Shown: in pieces, positions 1 to 5,369 of the stretch | Layout: each line of letters opens with the position of its first letter | Numbering within the stretch: position 1 is the stretch's first letter | Source of the DNA: a bacterium | GTDB taxonomy: Bacteria; Zhuqueibacterota; Zhuqueibacteria; Residuimicrobiales; Krinioviventaceae | Length of the DNA: 7,160 nt | Direction of reading: 5' to 3' | Assembly (NCBI GenBank): GCA_024278645.1 | Contig: JAJRST010000340.1 | Location: 1 to 7,160, forward strand | The notes under the pieces: generated by a model | The model's input: only the letters and a program-made list of their open reading frames with translations | Databases searched by the model: none | What the model was told of the DNA's origin: nothing | Translations under genes and position numbers: made by a program

Positions 1-1167
1 ATCGACGCCATGCTGCAAAAGGCGGAGCAAGTGAACGCCGACGCCATCGGCATGAGCGGTCTGCTGGTCAAATCCACCGTGGTGATGAAGGAGAATCTTG
101 AGGTGATGAAGCAGCGCGGCCTGGAGCTGCCGGTGCTTCTCGGCGGCGCGGCGCTGACGCGAAGCTATGTGGAAGAGGTATGCGCCCCGCTGGCGCCCGC
201 TCCCGTGCTCTATTGCGCCGACGCTTTTGAAGGCCTGAAAATGATGTCCCTCATTAAAGAGAACAAGCTAAAGTTTTATATCGCCGAAAAGAATACACAA
301 ACAAAACGCAAGGCGCCGGCCGTAAAACGTCAGTCCATCATTAAACACGAGGACATCCGCTTCGAGCACGACATTCCCGCGCCGCCGTTTTGGGGTACAA
401 AAGTTGTGCGAAATATTGACCTGGACACGGTTTTTTCGTATCTTACAGAGTCGGTGCTGTTTCGCGGGCGCTGGGGCTACCGCCGCGGCGATCTCTCGCG
501 CGAAGAGTATGAGACGCTCATTGAAACGCAAGTGCGCCCCGAATTCGAAGCCCTGAAACAGCGTTGCAAGGAAGAGGAGCTGCTGACCCCGGAAGTGGTG
601 TACGGCTACTATCCCTGCAACAGCGACGGCGATCAGGTGATCATTTTCGATCCCGAAACAAAAAGCGAGCTGCTGCGCTTTGATTTTCCACGGCAGAAAA
701 AAGAACCGTATCGCTCCATCGCCGATTTCTTTCTGCCGCTCGATTCCGGCAAACAGGATGTCATGCCGCTGCAAATCGCCACCGTCGGCCTGAAAGCTTC
801 CTACGAGGCGCAGCGTTTGTACGAGTCGGACGCCTACAAAGAGTATTTGCTGTTCCACGGCCTGAGCGTGGAAACCGCCGAGGCGCTGGCCGAATACTGG
901 CACCAGGTCATCCGCCGCGAGCTGAACATCGCCGGGGACGACGGCGCGAGCATCGAGGATTTTGTCGTGCAAAAATATCGCGGCTCGCGCTACTCGTTCG
1001 GCTATCCCGCATGCCCGGACTTGCACGGCAATCGACTCATTGCGCAGTTGCTAAAGCCGGAGCGCATCGGCGTCAGCATCACTTTGGAAGATCAGATGAC
1101 GCCGGAACAGACGACCAGCGCGTTTATTGTGCATCATCCACAGGCAAAGTATTTTTCGTTGGAATGA
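1..1167 (+). CDS. metH: Cobalamin-dependent methionine synthase, C-terminal part (5' truncated)
   Basis: MetH transfers a methyl group from methyltetrahydrofolate to homocysteine through enzyme-bound cobalamin, in the cytoplasm. The visible 388 residues begin inside the B12-binding Rossmann domain (AIGMSGLLVKST, then LPVLLGGAALTRSYVEE), which runs to about visible residue 95. The DxHxxG cobalamin-ligand motif lies upstream, outside the window. From about residue 125 to the end is the AdoMet-binding reactivation domain. Its landmarks are LFRGRWGYRRG, VYGYYPCNSDGDQ, EYLLFHGLSVETAEALAEYW, the AdoMet-site stretch RYSFGYPACPD, and the C-terminal PEQTTSAFIVHHPQAKYF. The reading frame is open from base 1, and the ATG at 10 is internal, not a start. 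The gene ends in TGA at 1165-1167. The C-terminus is complete and shows no lesion. A rubredoxin gene follows after 101 bases. Identification is firm because several family-specific motifs occur in the right order. Confidence 0.97.
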   Translation: MDAMLQKAEQVNADAIGMSGLLVKSTVVMKENLEVMKQRGLELPVLLGGAALTRSYVEEVCAPLAPAPVLYCADAFEGLKMMSLIKENKLKFYIAEKNTQTKRKAPAVKRQSIIKHEDIRFEHDIPAPPFWGTKVVRNIDLDTVFSYLTESVLFRGRWGYRRGDLSREEYETLIETQVRPEFEALKQRCKEEELLTPEVVYGYYPCNSDGDQVIIFDPETKSELLRFDFPRQKKEPYRSIADFFLPLDSGKQDVMPLQIATVGLKASYEAQRLYESDAYKEYLLFHGLSVETAEALAEYWHQVIRRELNIAGDDGASIEDFVVQKYRGSRYSFGYPACPDLHGNRLIAQLLKPERIGVSITLEDQMTPEQTTSAFIVHHPQAKYFSLE

Positions 1168-1268
1168 GCGGATGCTCTTCCAAGCGGCGCTGGACGGCAA
1201 GCCCCGCTTCCAAAATTTGAATATCGTAAATATTTATAAACGGCAATCAGATTGGAAAGGATTTCTTT

Positions 1269-1427
1269 ATGGAAAAATACATCTGCGCCAATTGCGGCTA
1301 TGTTTACGATCCCGAGGTCGGAGATCCGGAAAACGGCATCCCCCCGGGGACGAAATTCGAAGACCTGCCGGAAGACTGGGTCTGTCCCGTTTGTTATGTG
1401 GGTAAAGAGGATTTTGACGAGCTGTAA
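1269..1427 (+). CDS. Rubredoxin
   Basis: This 52-residue protein is a complete rubredoxin, a small cytoplasmic one-electron carrier with a single iron held by four cysteines. The first knuckle is C6-A-N-C9-G-Y, followed by the classic YDPEVGDPENGIPPGTKFED core. The second knuckle is C39-P-V-C42, preceded by the family's DLPEDWVCP. Length and aromatic positions (Y4, Y11, Y13, F30, W37, F49) are typical. The residue after C42 is Tyr, where nearly all rubredoxins have Gly (CPxCG); the rest is canonical. AAAGGA at 1256-1261 sits seven bases before the ATG and fixes the start. It lies 101 bases after metH and 55 before a secreted peptidase gene on the same strand, so read-through is possible. Partners are unknown; rubredoxins commonly serve oxygen- or peroxide-detoxifying enzymes in anaerobes. 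Confidence 0.96.
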   Translation: MEKYICANCGYVYDPEVGDPENGIPPGTKFEDLPEDWVCPVCYVGKEDFDEL

Positions 1428-1482
1428 AAATGTACGACCACCGCATTCTCCGTGGGATGGCCATAAAAAAGAGGGTGAGAAA

Positions 1483-2574
1483 ATGAAAAAGCCGTTCGTG
1501 AACCTGCTGCCTTTGTGTTGTTTTTTTATCATCCTCGGCGTGATAGACGCCGTTTTTAGCCAGACAAGCGGAAATATTGCCGACGACCTCGCCGCGCTGA
1601 AAAAGGGCATGTCGAACCGGGAACACCGTTTGGATGAACTGGAAAAGGCCGTCGACGACATTCTCTGGCATCAGCGCCTCGGCGATGCGGCGTTCATCGA
1701 CAAGGTCTACATGACCGGGCCGCCGTTGTGGAAGGAGAAAAACCCCACCGGCCTGGGCGCCGGCAATCCGGTAAAATTCTGGTCCTATGTGTTCATCCCC
1801 AGGGGCATTGACTTTGATAAAAAATATCCGCTGATCGTCTTTCCGCACGGCGGCGTGCACAGCAATTTTTCCACCTATTACACGCACATTGTCAAGGAGT
1901 TGCTCGCGCAGCAGTACATCATTGTCGCGGCCGAGTACCGCGGCAGCACCGGCTATGGCAAGTCGTTTTATGAAAAGATCGACTATGGCGGCCTGGAGAT
2001 CGAGGACGTCAAGGCGAGCCGCGACTATATGATCGAGAATTATGATTTTGTCGACAAGGAACGCGTCGGCATTATCGGCTGGAGCCACGGCGGCCTGATC
2101 AGCCTGATGAATATTTTCGAGCATCCCAAGGACTACAAAGTCGCCTTTGCCGGCGTGCCGGTCAGCGACCTGATCGCCCGCATGGGCTATTACGACGACG
2201 AATACCGCGCGCTCTATTCCGCAGACTACCACATCGGCAAAACCGCCATGGAGGACGTGCAGGAATACCGCCGGCGCTCGCCCGTCTGGAACGCGCACAA
2301 GCTGAAAACGCCGCTGCTCATTCACACCAACACCAACGACGAAGACGTCAACGTCCTGGAAGTCGAGCATCTGATCCGGGCCCTGAAAGCCGAAGGCAAG
2401 ACATTCGAGTACGAGATTTTTCAGGATATCCCCGGCGGCCACTCCTTTGACCGCATGGATACGAAAAAAGCAAAAGAGATCAGGCTAAAGGTTTACAAGT
2501 TTCTAGCCGGCTACCTGCAGCCGCCCAAGCCGTTCAAAACGGTGAAGGAAATACAGAGGGCGATCTATCAATGA
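1483..2574 (+). CDS. Secreted S9-family (prolyl oligopeptidase-like) serine peptidase/esterase
   Basis: A 363-residue alpha/beta hydrolase of the prolyl oligopeptidase (peptidase S9) type, probably periplasmic. Residues 1 to about 25 form a signal peptide (KKP start, hydrophobic core, AVFS before QTSG). Residues 30-65 are charged and heptad-like, possibly a short coiled coil. The hydrolase domain follows, with FPHGG (oxyanion hole region), YRGSTGYGKSF, and the nucleophile motif G199-W-S201-H-G-G. Asp286 lies in NTNDEDVNV and His320 in PGGHSFD, so the catalytic triad is intact. The beta-propeller that usually precedes this domain is absent; only about 65 residues separate the signal peptide from the domain. 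The frame is open upstream through the rubredoxin gene, but the ATG at 1483 is chosen because GAGGGTGAG lies just before it and a signal peptide starts there. Substrate is unknown: a peptidase, aminopeptidase or carbohydrate/feruloyl-type esterase are all possible from the fold. Confidence 0.9.
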   Translation: MKKPFVNLLPLCCFFIILGVIDAVFSQTSGNIADDLAALKKGMSNREHRLDELEKAVDDILWHQRLGDAAFIDKVYMTGPPLWKEKNPTGLGAGNPVKFWSYVFIPRGIDFDKKYPLIVFPHGGVHSNFSTYYTHIVKELLAQQYIIVAAEYRGSTGYGKSFYEKIDYGGLEIEDVKASRDYMIENYDFVDKERVGIIGWSHGGLISLMNIFEHPKDYKVAFAGVPVSDLIARMGYYDDEYRALYSADYHIGKTAMEDVQEYRRRSPVWNAHKLKTPLLIHTNTNDEDVNVLEVEHLIRALKAEGKTFEYEIFQDIPGGHSFDRMDTKKAKEIRLKVYKFLAGYLQPPKPFKTVKEIQRAIYQ

Positions 2575-2717
2575 TGGCAAAACAATTAATACAGAACAGG
2601 GTTCTAAAAAAGATGCTGTACATCACTGCGAATCAGATGGTTGACGAATATGGCGTTGCAGCGCCTATCCGAAGCGAAGCTTCACTCTGCCAGTCCCTTC
2701 GCAAATACAATTTGTGA
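2571..2717 (+). other. Doubtful 48-codon ORF overlapping the peptidase stop codon
   Basis: An open frame starts at ATG 2571, which overlaps the peptidase TGA in an ATGA arrangement typical of translational coupling, and ends at TGA 2715. It starts MMAKQLIQNRVLKKMLYITA and has no recognisable domain, signal peptide or membrane segment. There is no separate ribosome binding site. Codon third positions are less GC-rich than in the neighbouring genes, which argues against coding. It may be chance or a remnant. Confidence 0.2.
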
Positions 2718-2830
2718 CGGTGAAGACAAAAAAGTGAAATTTTTTCCCTGGGGTGAACGTTAGATTTCGTAAAGTTGCCAAATTCATACAAAACAGTGTC
2801 ATTCCACCCAAAACTTCAAGAGGTCAATCC
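2575..2830 (+). other. Intergenic spacer upstream of the envelope operon
   Basis: This spacer between the peptidase and the DUF4136 gene is visibly more AT-rich than its flanks, as expected for a promoter region. A weak sigma70-like pair, TTGTGA at 2712-2717 and TGAAAT at 2735-2740 (17-base spacing), is the best candidate promoter for the downstream operon, but each box matches only four of six consensus bases. The 8-bp palindrome GAAGCTTC at 2676-2683 is not followed by a T run, so no intrinsic terminator is seen after the peptidase gene. Confidence 0.3.
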
Positions 2831-3502
2831 ATGAAAAACAAAAAAATCGGCGCAACGTCAATGTTGACATTGCCGGTGCTGGCGCTCTTCATCGTCGGTC
2901 TTTTGACGACATCCTGTTATAAAGATTACGGCATGGAGACAAAAGACTATGATGTCGTCACTGCCTTCTATGACACGGATGCGGATTTCAGCGCTTACAC
3001 CACTTATTTTATGCCGGACACGGTTCTGCATATCGTCAAGGAGGGCGAAGAAGACAATATCACCAGAAAATATGACCAACAAATTCTCGATCAGGTCGAT
3101 GTCAATATGGAGACGCTGGGGTATCAAAAAATAACGACGCCTTCGGAAGACATCAAACCCGACCTGTTCATGGTTATACTGGCGACGACGACAAAACATT
3201 CTTATATTTGGTATGACTATCCGTGGTATCCCGGCTATCCCATTTATCCCGGCTACCCCAGCTATCCGGGCTGGTGGTATCCCTGGTATCCGGTATGGGG
3301 GACATCCAGCTACAGCACCGGCACATTGGTTATAGTGATGGTCGATGCCAAACAATCGGACCCGGACAAAGAAAAATACAAGGCTGTATGGAGCGGCGCC
3401 GTCAACGGGTTGTTGGGCGACTCTGAAGCCAGCATTCGACATCGCCTGACCTCGGCAATAAACGAGACCTTTTTACTTTCGCCATACCTGGGCGCGGAAT
3501 AG
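2831..3502 (+). CDS. DUF4136-type lipoprotein with a Tyr/Pro/Gly/Trp-rich segment
   Basis: A 223-residue probable lipoprotein. Residues 1-28 are a signal peptide (MKNKK start, hydrophobic LPVLALFIVGLL) ending in T-T-S-C29, a loose lipobox with Thr at -3 where Leu is usual. The mature part begins with a DUF4136-like pattern, YDVVTAFYDTDADFSAYTTY, and ends with VWSGAVNGLLGD plus a helical tail, also in keeping with that family. The function of the family is unknown; it is common in envelopes of Bacteroidota and Proteobacteria. Residues 128-156 are an unusual low-complexity insert of Tyr-Pro-Gly/Trp units. The ATG at 2831 is chosen over upstream in-frame starts because AAGAGG lies just before it and it begins the signal peptide. 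It is followed after 31 bases by a probable barrel protein gene, so it is likely the first gene of a three-gene envelope operon. Confidence 0.82.
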   Translation: MKNKKIGATSMLTLPVLALFIVGLLTTSCYKDYGMETKDYDVVTAFYDTDADFSAYTTYFMPDTVLHIVKEGEEDNITRKYDQQILDQVDVNMETLGYQKITTPSEDIKPDLFMVILATTTKHSYIWYDYPWYPGYPIYPGYPSYPGWWYPWYPVWGTSSYSTGTLVIVMVDAKQSDPDKEKYKAVWSGAVNGLLGDSEASIRHRLTSAINETFLLSPYLGAE

Positions 3503-3533
3503 CTATAAACTCTAAAAATTGAGGATAACGATA

Positions 3534-4142
3534 ATGAAAAAAATTGTATCGACTTTGGCTGCAGCGCTTCTTCTCAGCCTGCCCATATATGCGCAGCCGG
3601 GCGGCATCGGCGGCATCGCTTACAGCACCGGGCAAACGGCGTGGGACACGCGCGATTTCATTCAGGACTATAGCTGGCGCGGCGTGGCCGTGGAATACAA
3701 ACATATAACTTCGCAAGTCTTTTCCTACGGCTTTCAATTTGGCTGGAACAATTTCGGCCAGCGCGTTGATGACGTTGTTGTGCTTGAAAACGGTGCCATC
3801 AGCGGCACGCAAATACGCAAACTCGGCGTCATCCCCATACTTGTCAGCCTTAATTACCATGCCGCCTCTCTTTATTCCGAAATCAGCCCATACCTGACGC
3901 TGAACGTCGGAACCTATTACGTGAGAGAACAATATCAACTCGGTATTTTTGTGTCCGACCGCCGCGCCTGGCACCTTGCGCTGGCGCCGGAAATCGGAGT
4001 CTATATCCCGGTCAACGACGCCTACCTGCAACTGGCTGTAAAATTAAATCACGCATTTGCCGCGGGCGACTATTTTGGCGGCGGCAGCAAGGAATTTTCA
4101 TTCCTGACCATCAACATTGGCGTCGCGTTTCCCACTTTTTAA
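3534..4142 (+). CDS. Probable small outer-membrane beta-barrel protein (first of pair)
   Basis: A 202-residue exported protein of unknown specific function. Residues 1 to about 19 are a signal peptide (MKKIVSTLAAALLLSLPIYA, cleavage before QPGG). The mature chain alternates polar and hydrophobic residues with many aromatics and glycines (VAVEYKHITSQVFSYGFQFGW, YLTLNVGTYYV, LQLAVKLNHAF). It ends in LTINIGVAFPTF with a C-terminal Phe, the usual barrel-assembly signal of outer-membrane proteins. Size suits an eight-stranded OmpA/OmpX-like barrel. The start at 3534 is chosen because it begins the signal peptide and GAGGA lies eight bases upstream; a TTG at 3519 is in frame but less likely. It sits between the DUF4136 lipoprotein and a second barrel-like gene, 31 and 21 bases away. 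No family name can be assigned with confidence. Confidence 0.75.
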   Translation: MKKIVSTLAAALLLSLPIYAQPGGIGGIAYSTGQTAWDTRDFIQDYSWRGVAVEYKHITSQVFSYGFQFGWNNFGQRVDDVVVLENGAISGTQIRKLGVIPILVSLNYHAASLYSEISPYLTLNVGTYYVREQYQLGIFVSDRRAWHLALAPEIGVYIPVNDAYLQLAVKLNHAFAAGDYFGGGSKEFSFLTINIGVAFPTF

Positions 4143-4163
4143 GGATTTGAACAGGAGGCTTTC

Positions 4164-4856
4164 ATGAAACTGAAATCAGGCTATATACCTTTTGCCATTC
4201 TCGCCGCCGCCTTGCTTTTTGCCGATGCCACGGCTTTTGCGCAGGGACGCAGAGGGCAGAGCCCGCGGCCGACAACGACGAATGCTCAACAACAGCAATA
4301 CCGACTTGAAATCACCCCTTTTTATGGCTACCAAATGGGCGGCAGAACATACTATACCCAAGGCGAAGTTAATATCGCCGACACCGAGGTTTACGGCGTT
4401 CACATCGGCGTGCCGACTCCGTTTGGCGCGGTCGTCGAGTTCCTGTACAGCCATCAGCCGACGCGGCTTGACGGCGTCTACTCTCCGCCTTTTGAACCCT
4501 CTCGTAAACAAAAGCTATTTGACATGAATGTCGATTATTATATGATCGGCGCGTTACGCCCATTGAGGCCAGGGCCAACGCAGCCGTTCGGCATCGTTTA
4601 CCTGGGCGCCGCCAATATGCGCCCAACCAGCGGCGGCCATACGGATGAGTGGTTTTTTGCCGCCGGACTTGGCGGCGGCGTCAAGGCGAGGCTGAATCCA
4701 CGTCTCGGCCTGCGCATCCAGGGGCGTCTGATGATGCCCTTGCGCTTTAGCGGCGGCGGCTTGTGGTGCGGCGTCGGCGGCTGCAACATCGGCGTCGGCG
4801 CCAGCTCCAGCATTCTGCAACTGGACCTGAACGCCGGATTGGTCATCTATTTGTAA
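4164..4856 (+). CDS. Probable outer-membrane beta-barrel protein (second of pair)
   Basis: A 230-residue exported protein. The signal peptide covers about residues 1-26 (LAAALLFADATAFA, cleavage before QGRRGQ). A short basic, Thr/Gln-rich linker follows (RPTTTNAQQQQ). The rest shows barrel-like strands: YRLEITPFYGYQMGG, AVVEFLYSH, DMNVDYYMIGALRP, FFAAGLGGGVKARL, LGLRIQGRLMMP and LQLDLNAGLVIYL. A loop near the C-terminus holds a Cys pair, W-C-G-V-G-G-C, in a very Gly-rich setting. AGGAGG at 4153-4158 is a consensus ribosome binding site five bases before the ATG. It is the last gene of the envelope cluster; an intrinsic terminator begins 24 bases after its TAA. Function is unknown; a structural or transport-related outer-membrane role is inferred from fold signs only. 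Confidence 0.75.
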   Translation: MKLKSGYIPFAILAAALLFADATAFAQGRRGQSPRPTTTNAQQQQYRLEITPFYGYQMGGRTYYTQGEVNIADTEVYGVHIGVPTPFGAVVEFLYSHQPTRLDGVYSPPFEPSRKQKLFDMNVDYYMIGALRPLRPGPTQPFGIVYLGAANMRPTSGGHTDEWFFAAGLGGGVKARLNPRLGLRIQGRLMMPLRFSGGGLWCGVGGCNIGVGASSSILQLDLNAGLVIYL

Positions 4857-4880
4857 AAACAGTAAATATTTTGTAAATTA

Positions 4881-4905
4881 AGCCGACAGTTGTCGGCTTT
4901 TTTTT
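4881..4905 (+). terminator. Rho-independent terminator of the envelope operon
   Basis: AGCCGACA at 4881-4888 pairs perfectly with TGTCGGCT at 4891-4898, an 8-bp stem with a tight loop, followed by an unbroken run of eight T ending at 4905. It lies 24 bases after the second barrel gene, so it ends transcription of the 2831-4856 cluster and separates it from the sulfatase region. Confidence 0.92.
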
Positions 4906-4917
4906 CTCCCCCGGATT

Positions 4918-4923
4918 TATAAT
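4918..4923 (+). promoter_or_regulatory. Candidate -10 box (TATAAT) just after the terminator
   Basis: A perfect TATAAT lies 13 bases after the terminator T run and 36 bases before the ATG at 4954. No good -35 box is found 16-19 bases upstream, where the terminator stem lies, so the promoter call is tentative. If real, it would drive the broken small gene and possibly the sulfatase. Confidence 0.35.
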
Positions 4924-4953
4924 TTTTTATGAATCATTCAAGGAGACCTGACC

Positions 4954-5138
4954 ATGAAAAAAACATCAAAGCAGTTTCAGGGCTGGTTGGAACCGTCATT
5001 TGAGCCGCCATCGTATACGCCGTGTGCGTATACTGGCCGTTCCACTTGAGTCCCAAAGTCGGCTACTATGTCGGCGGCGGCATCATCGCCATTGGACTCG
5101 TTCAGTTTATCGTTACGTTATTAAAAAAACAGAACTGA
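4954..5138 (+). pseudogene. Broken gene for a small two-helix membrane protein
   Basis: AAGGAG at 4940-4945 is a strong ribosome binding site for ATG 4954, but the frame from that ATG ends after 31 codons at 5047-5049 with an unremarkable peptide. The frame one base behind instead encodes a clear membrane protein: KNIKAVSGLVGTVI, an in-frame TGA (5001-5003), AAIVYAVCVYWPFHLSPKVG, then YYVGGGIIAIGLVQFIVTLL and KKQN before TGA 5136-5138. Adding one A to the A7 run at 4957-4963 would join the ATG to this frame as a 61-codon gene with two transmembrane helices and a basic tail. Two lesions (a lost A and a stop) suggest a pseudogene, or sequencing error for one of them. An ATG at 4929 is already in the hydrophobic frame but has no ribosome binding site. 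No family is recognised. A hairpin follows the internal TGA (see findings). Confidence 0.6.
5013..5033 (+). repeat. Perfect 8-bp inverted repeat, 5-base loop, just after the in-frame TGA
   Basis: GTATACGC (5013-5020) and GCGTATAC (5026-5033) are exact reverse complements around the loop CGTGT. The stem starts nine bases after the TGA at 5001-5003. No T run follows, so it is not a terminator. GTATAC is itself a palindrome used twice as Val-Tyr codons, which makes a chance repeat easier. Confidence 0.8.
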
Positions 5139-5159
5139 CGGCATTCCGGGAAAATCGCA

Positions 5160-5369
5160 ATGAACAGATACATCTCGCCTGGATTATTCGTAAGACCTTT
5201 TTTATTAACCTTGAGGCTTCTGGCCTTGGAGTCGTGTGAATTATTCAGGCTCGATGCCCGGGGGAACGACCCGGACCTTGAAGACGGTGCACAAGCTGCT
5301 CGTTATGTCAAGGCGAGCAGTGTGTTCATTGACCAGCAACGCCGCAAAACCACGGGAGGTCAAGCATGA
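5160..5369 (+). CDS. Doubtful 69-residue ORF overlapping the sulfatase start
   Basis: The frame runs from ATG 5160 to TGA 5367-5369, which overlaps the sulfatase ATG (5366) as ATGA, a layout typical of translational coupling. The N-terminal 26 residues are mildly hydrophobic (GLFVRPFLLTLRLLALESC) and could be a poor lipoprotein-type signal with Cys26, but two Arg residues interrupt it. The C-terminal part is hydrophilic (ARGNDPDLEDGAQAARYVK, then IDQQRRKTTGGQA) and matches nothing known to me. The upstream GGGAAAA is a weak ribosome binding site. It follows a broken gene, so it may be part of the same decaying stretch. It may be a real small envelope protein, a remnant, or chance. Confidence 0.35.
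   Translation: MNRYISPGLFVRPFLLTLRLLALESCELFRLDARGNDPDLEDGAQAARYVKASSVFIDQQRRKTTGGQA

Noticed and set aside
1182..1209. AAGCGG/CCGCTT inverted repeat after metH as a terminator
   Set aside because: The stem is only 6 bp with a 16-base loop and there is no T run after it.
1217..1240. TTGAAT and TATAAA as a promoter for rubredoxin
   Set aside because: The spacing is 12 bases, too short for a sigma70 promoter; no better pairing was found.
1252..1482. N-terminal extension of the peptidase through the rubredoxin gene
   Set aside because: The frame is open but overlaps the true rubredoxin frame; the signal peptide and ribosome binding site place the start at 1483.
1267..2442. Long open frame on the - strand
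   Set aside because: It is antisense to the rubredoxin and the peptidase, both clearly coding on +, and has no recognisable motif; GC-rich codon use produces such shadows.
3212..3298. Tandem repeat tract as a CRISPR-like or noncoding repeat
   Set aside because: The units are short, irregular and in frame inside a coding sequence; they encode Tyr-Pro repeats.
5001..5003. TGA read as Trp or Gly through an altered genetic code
   Set aside because: metH and the peptidase gene end in TGA right after conserved or natural C-termini, and Trp is encoded by TGG throughout.
5000..5239. Arg-rich 79-codon frame on + beginning at TTG 5000
   Set aside because: It is out of frame with the hydrophobic membrane-protein frame over the same bases, lacks a ribosome binding site, and its His/Arg-rich content is typical of a shifted frame.
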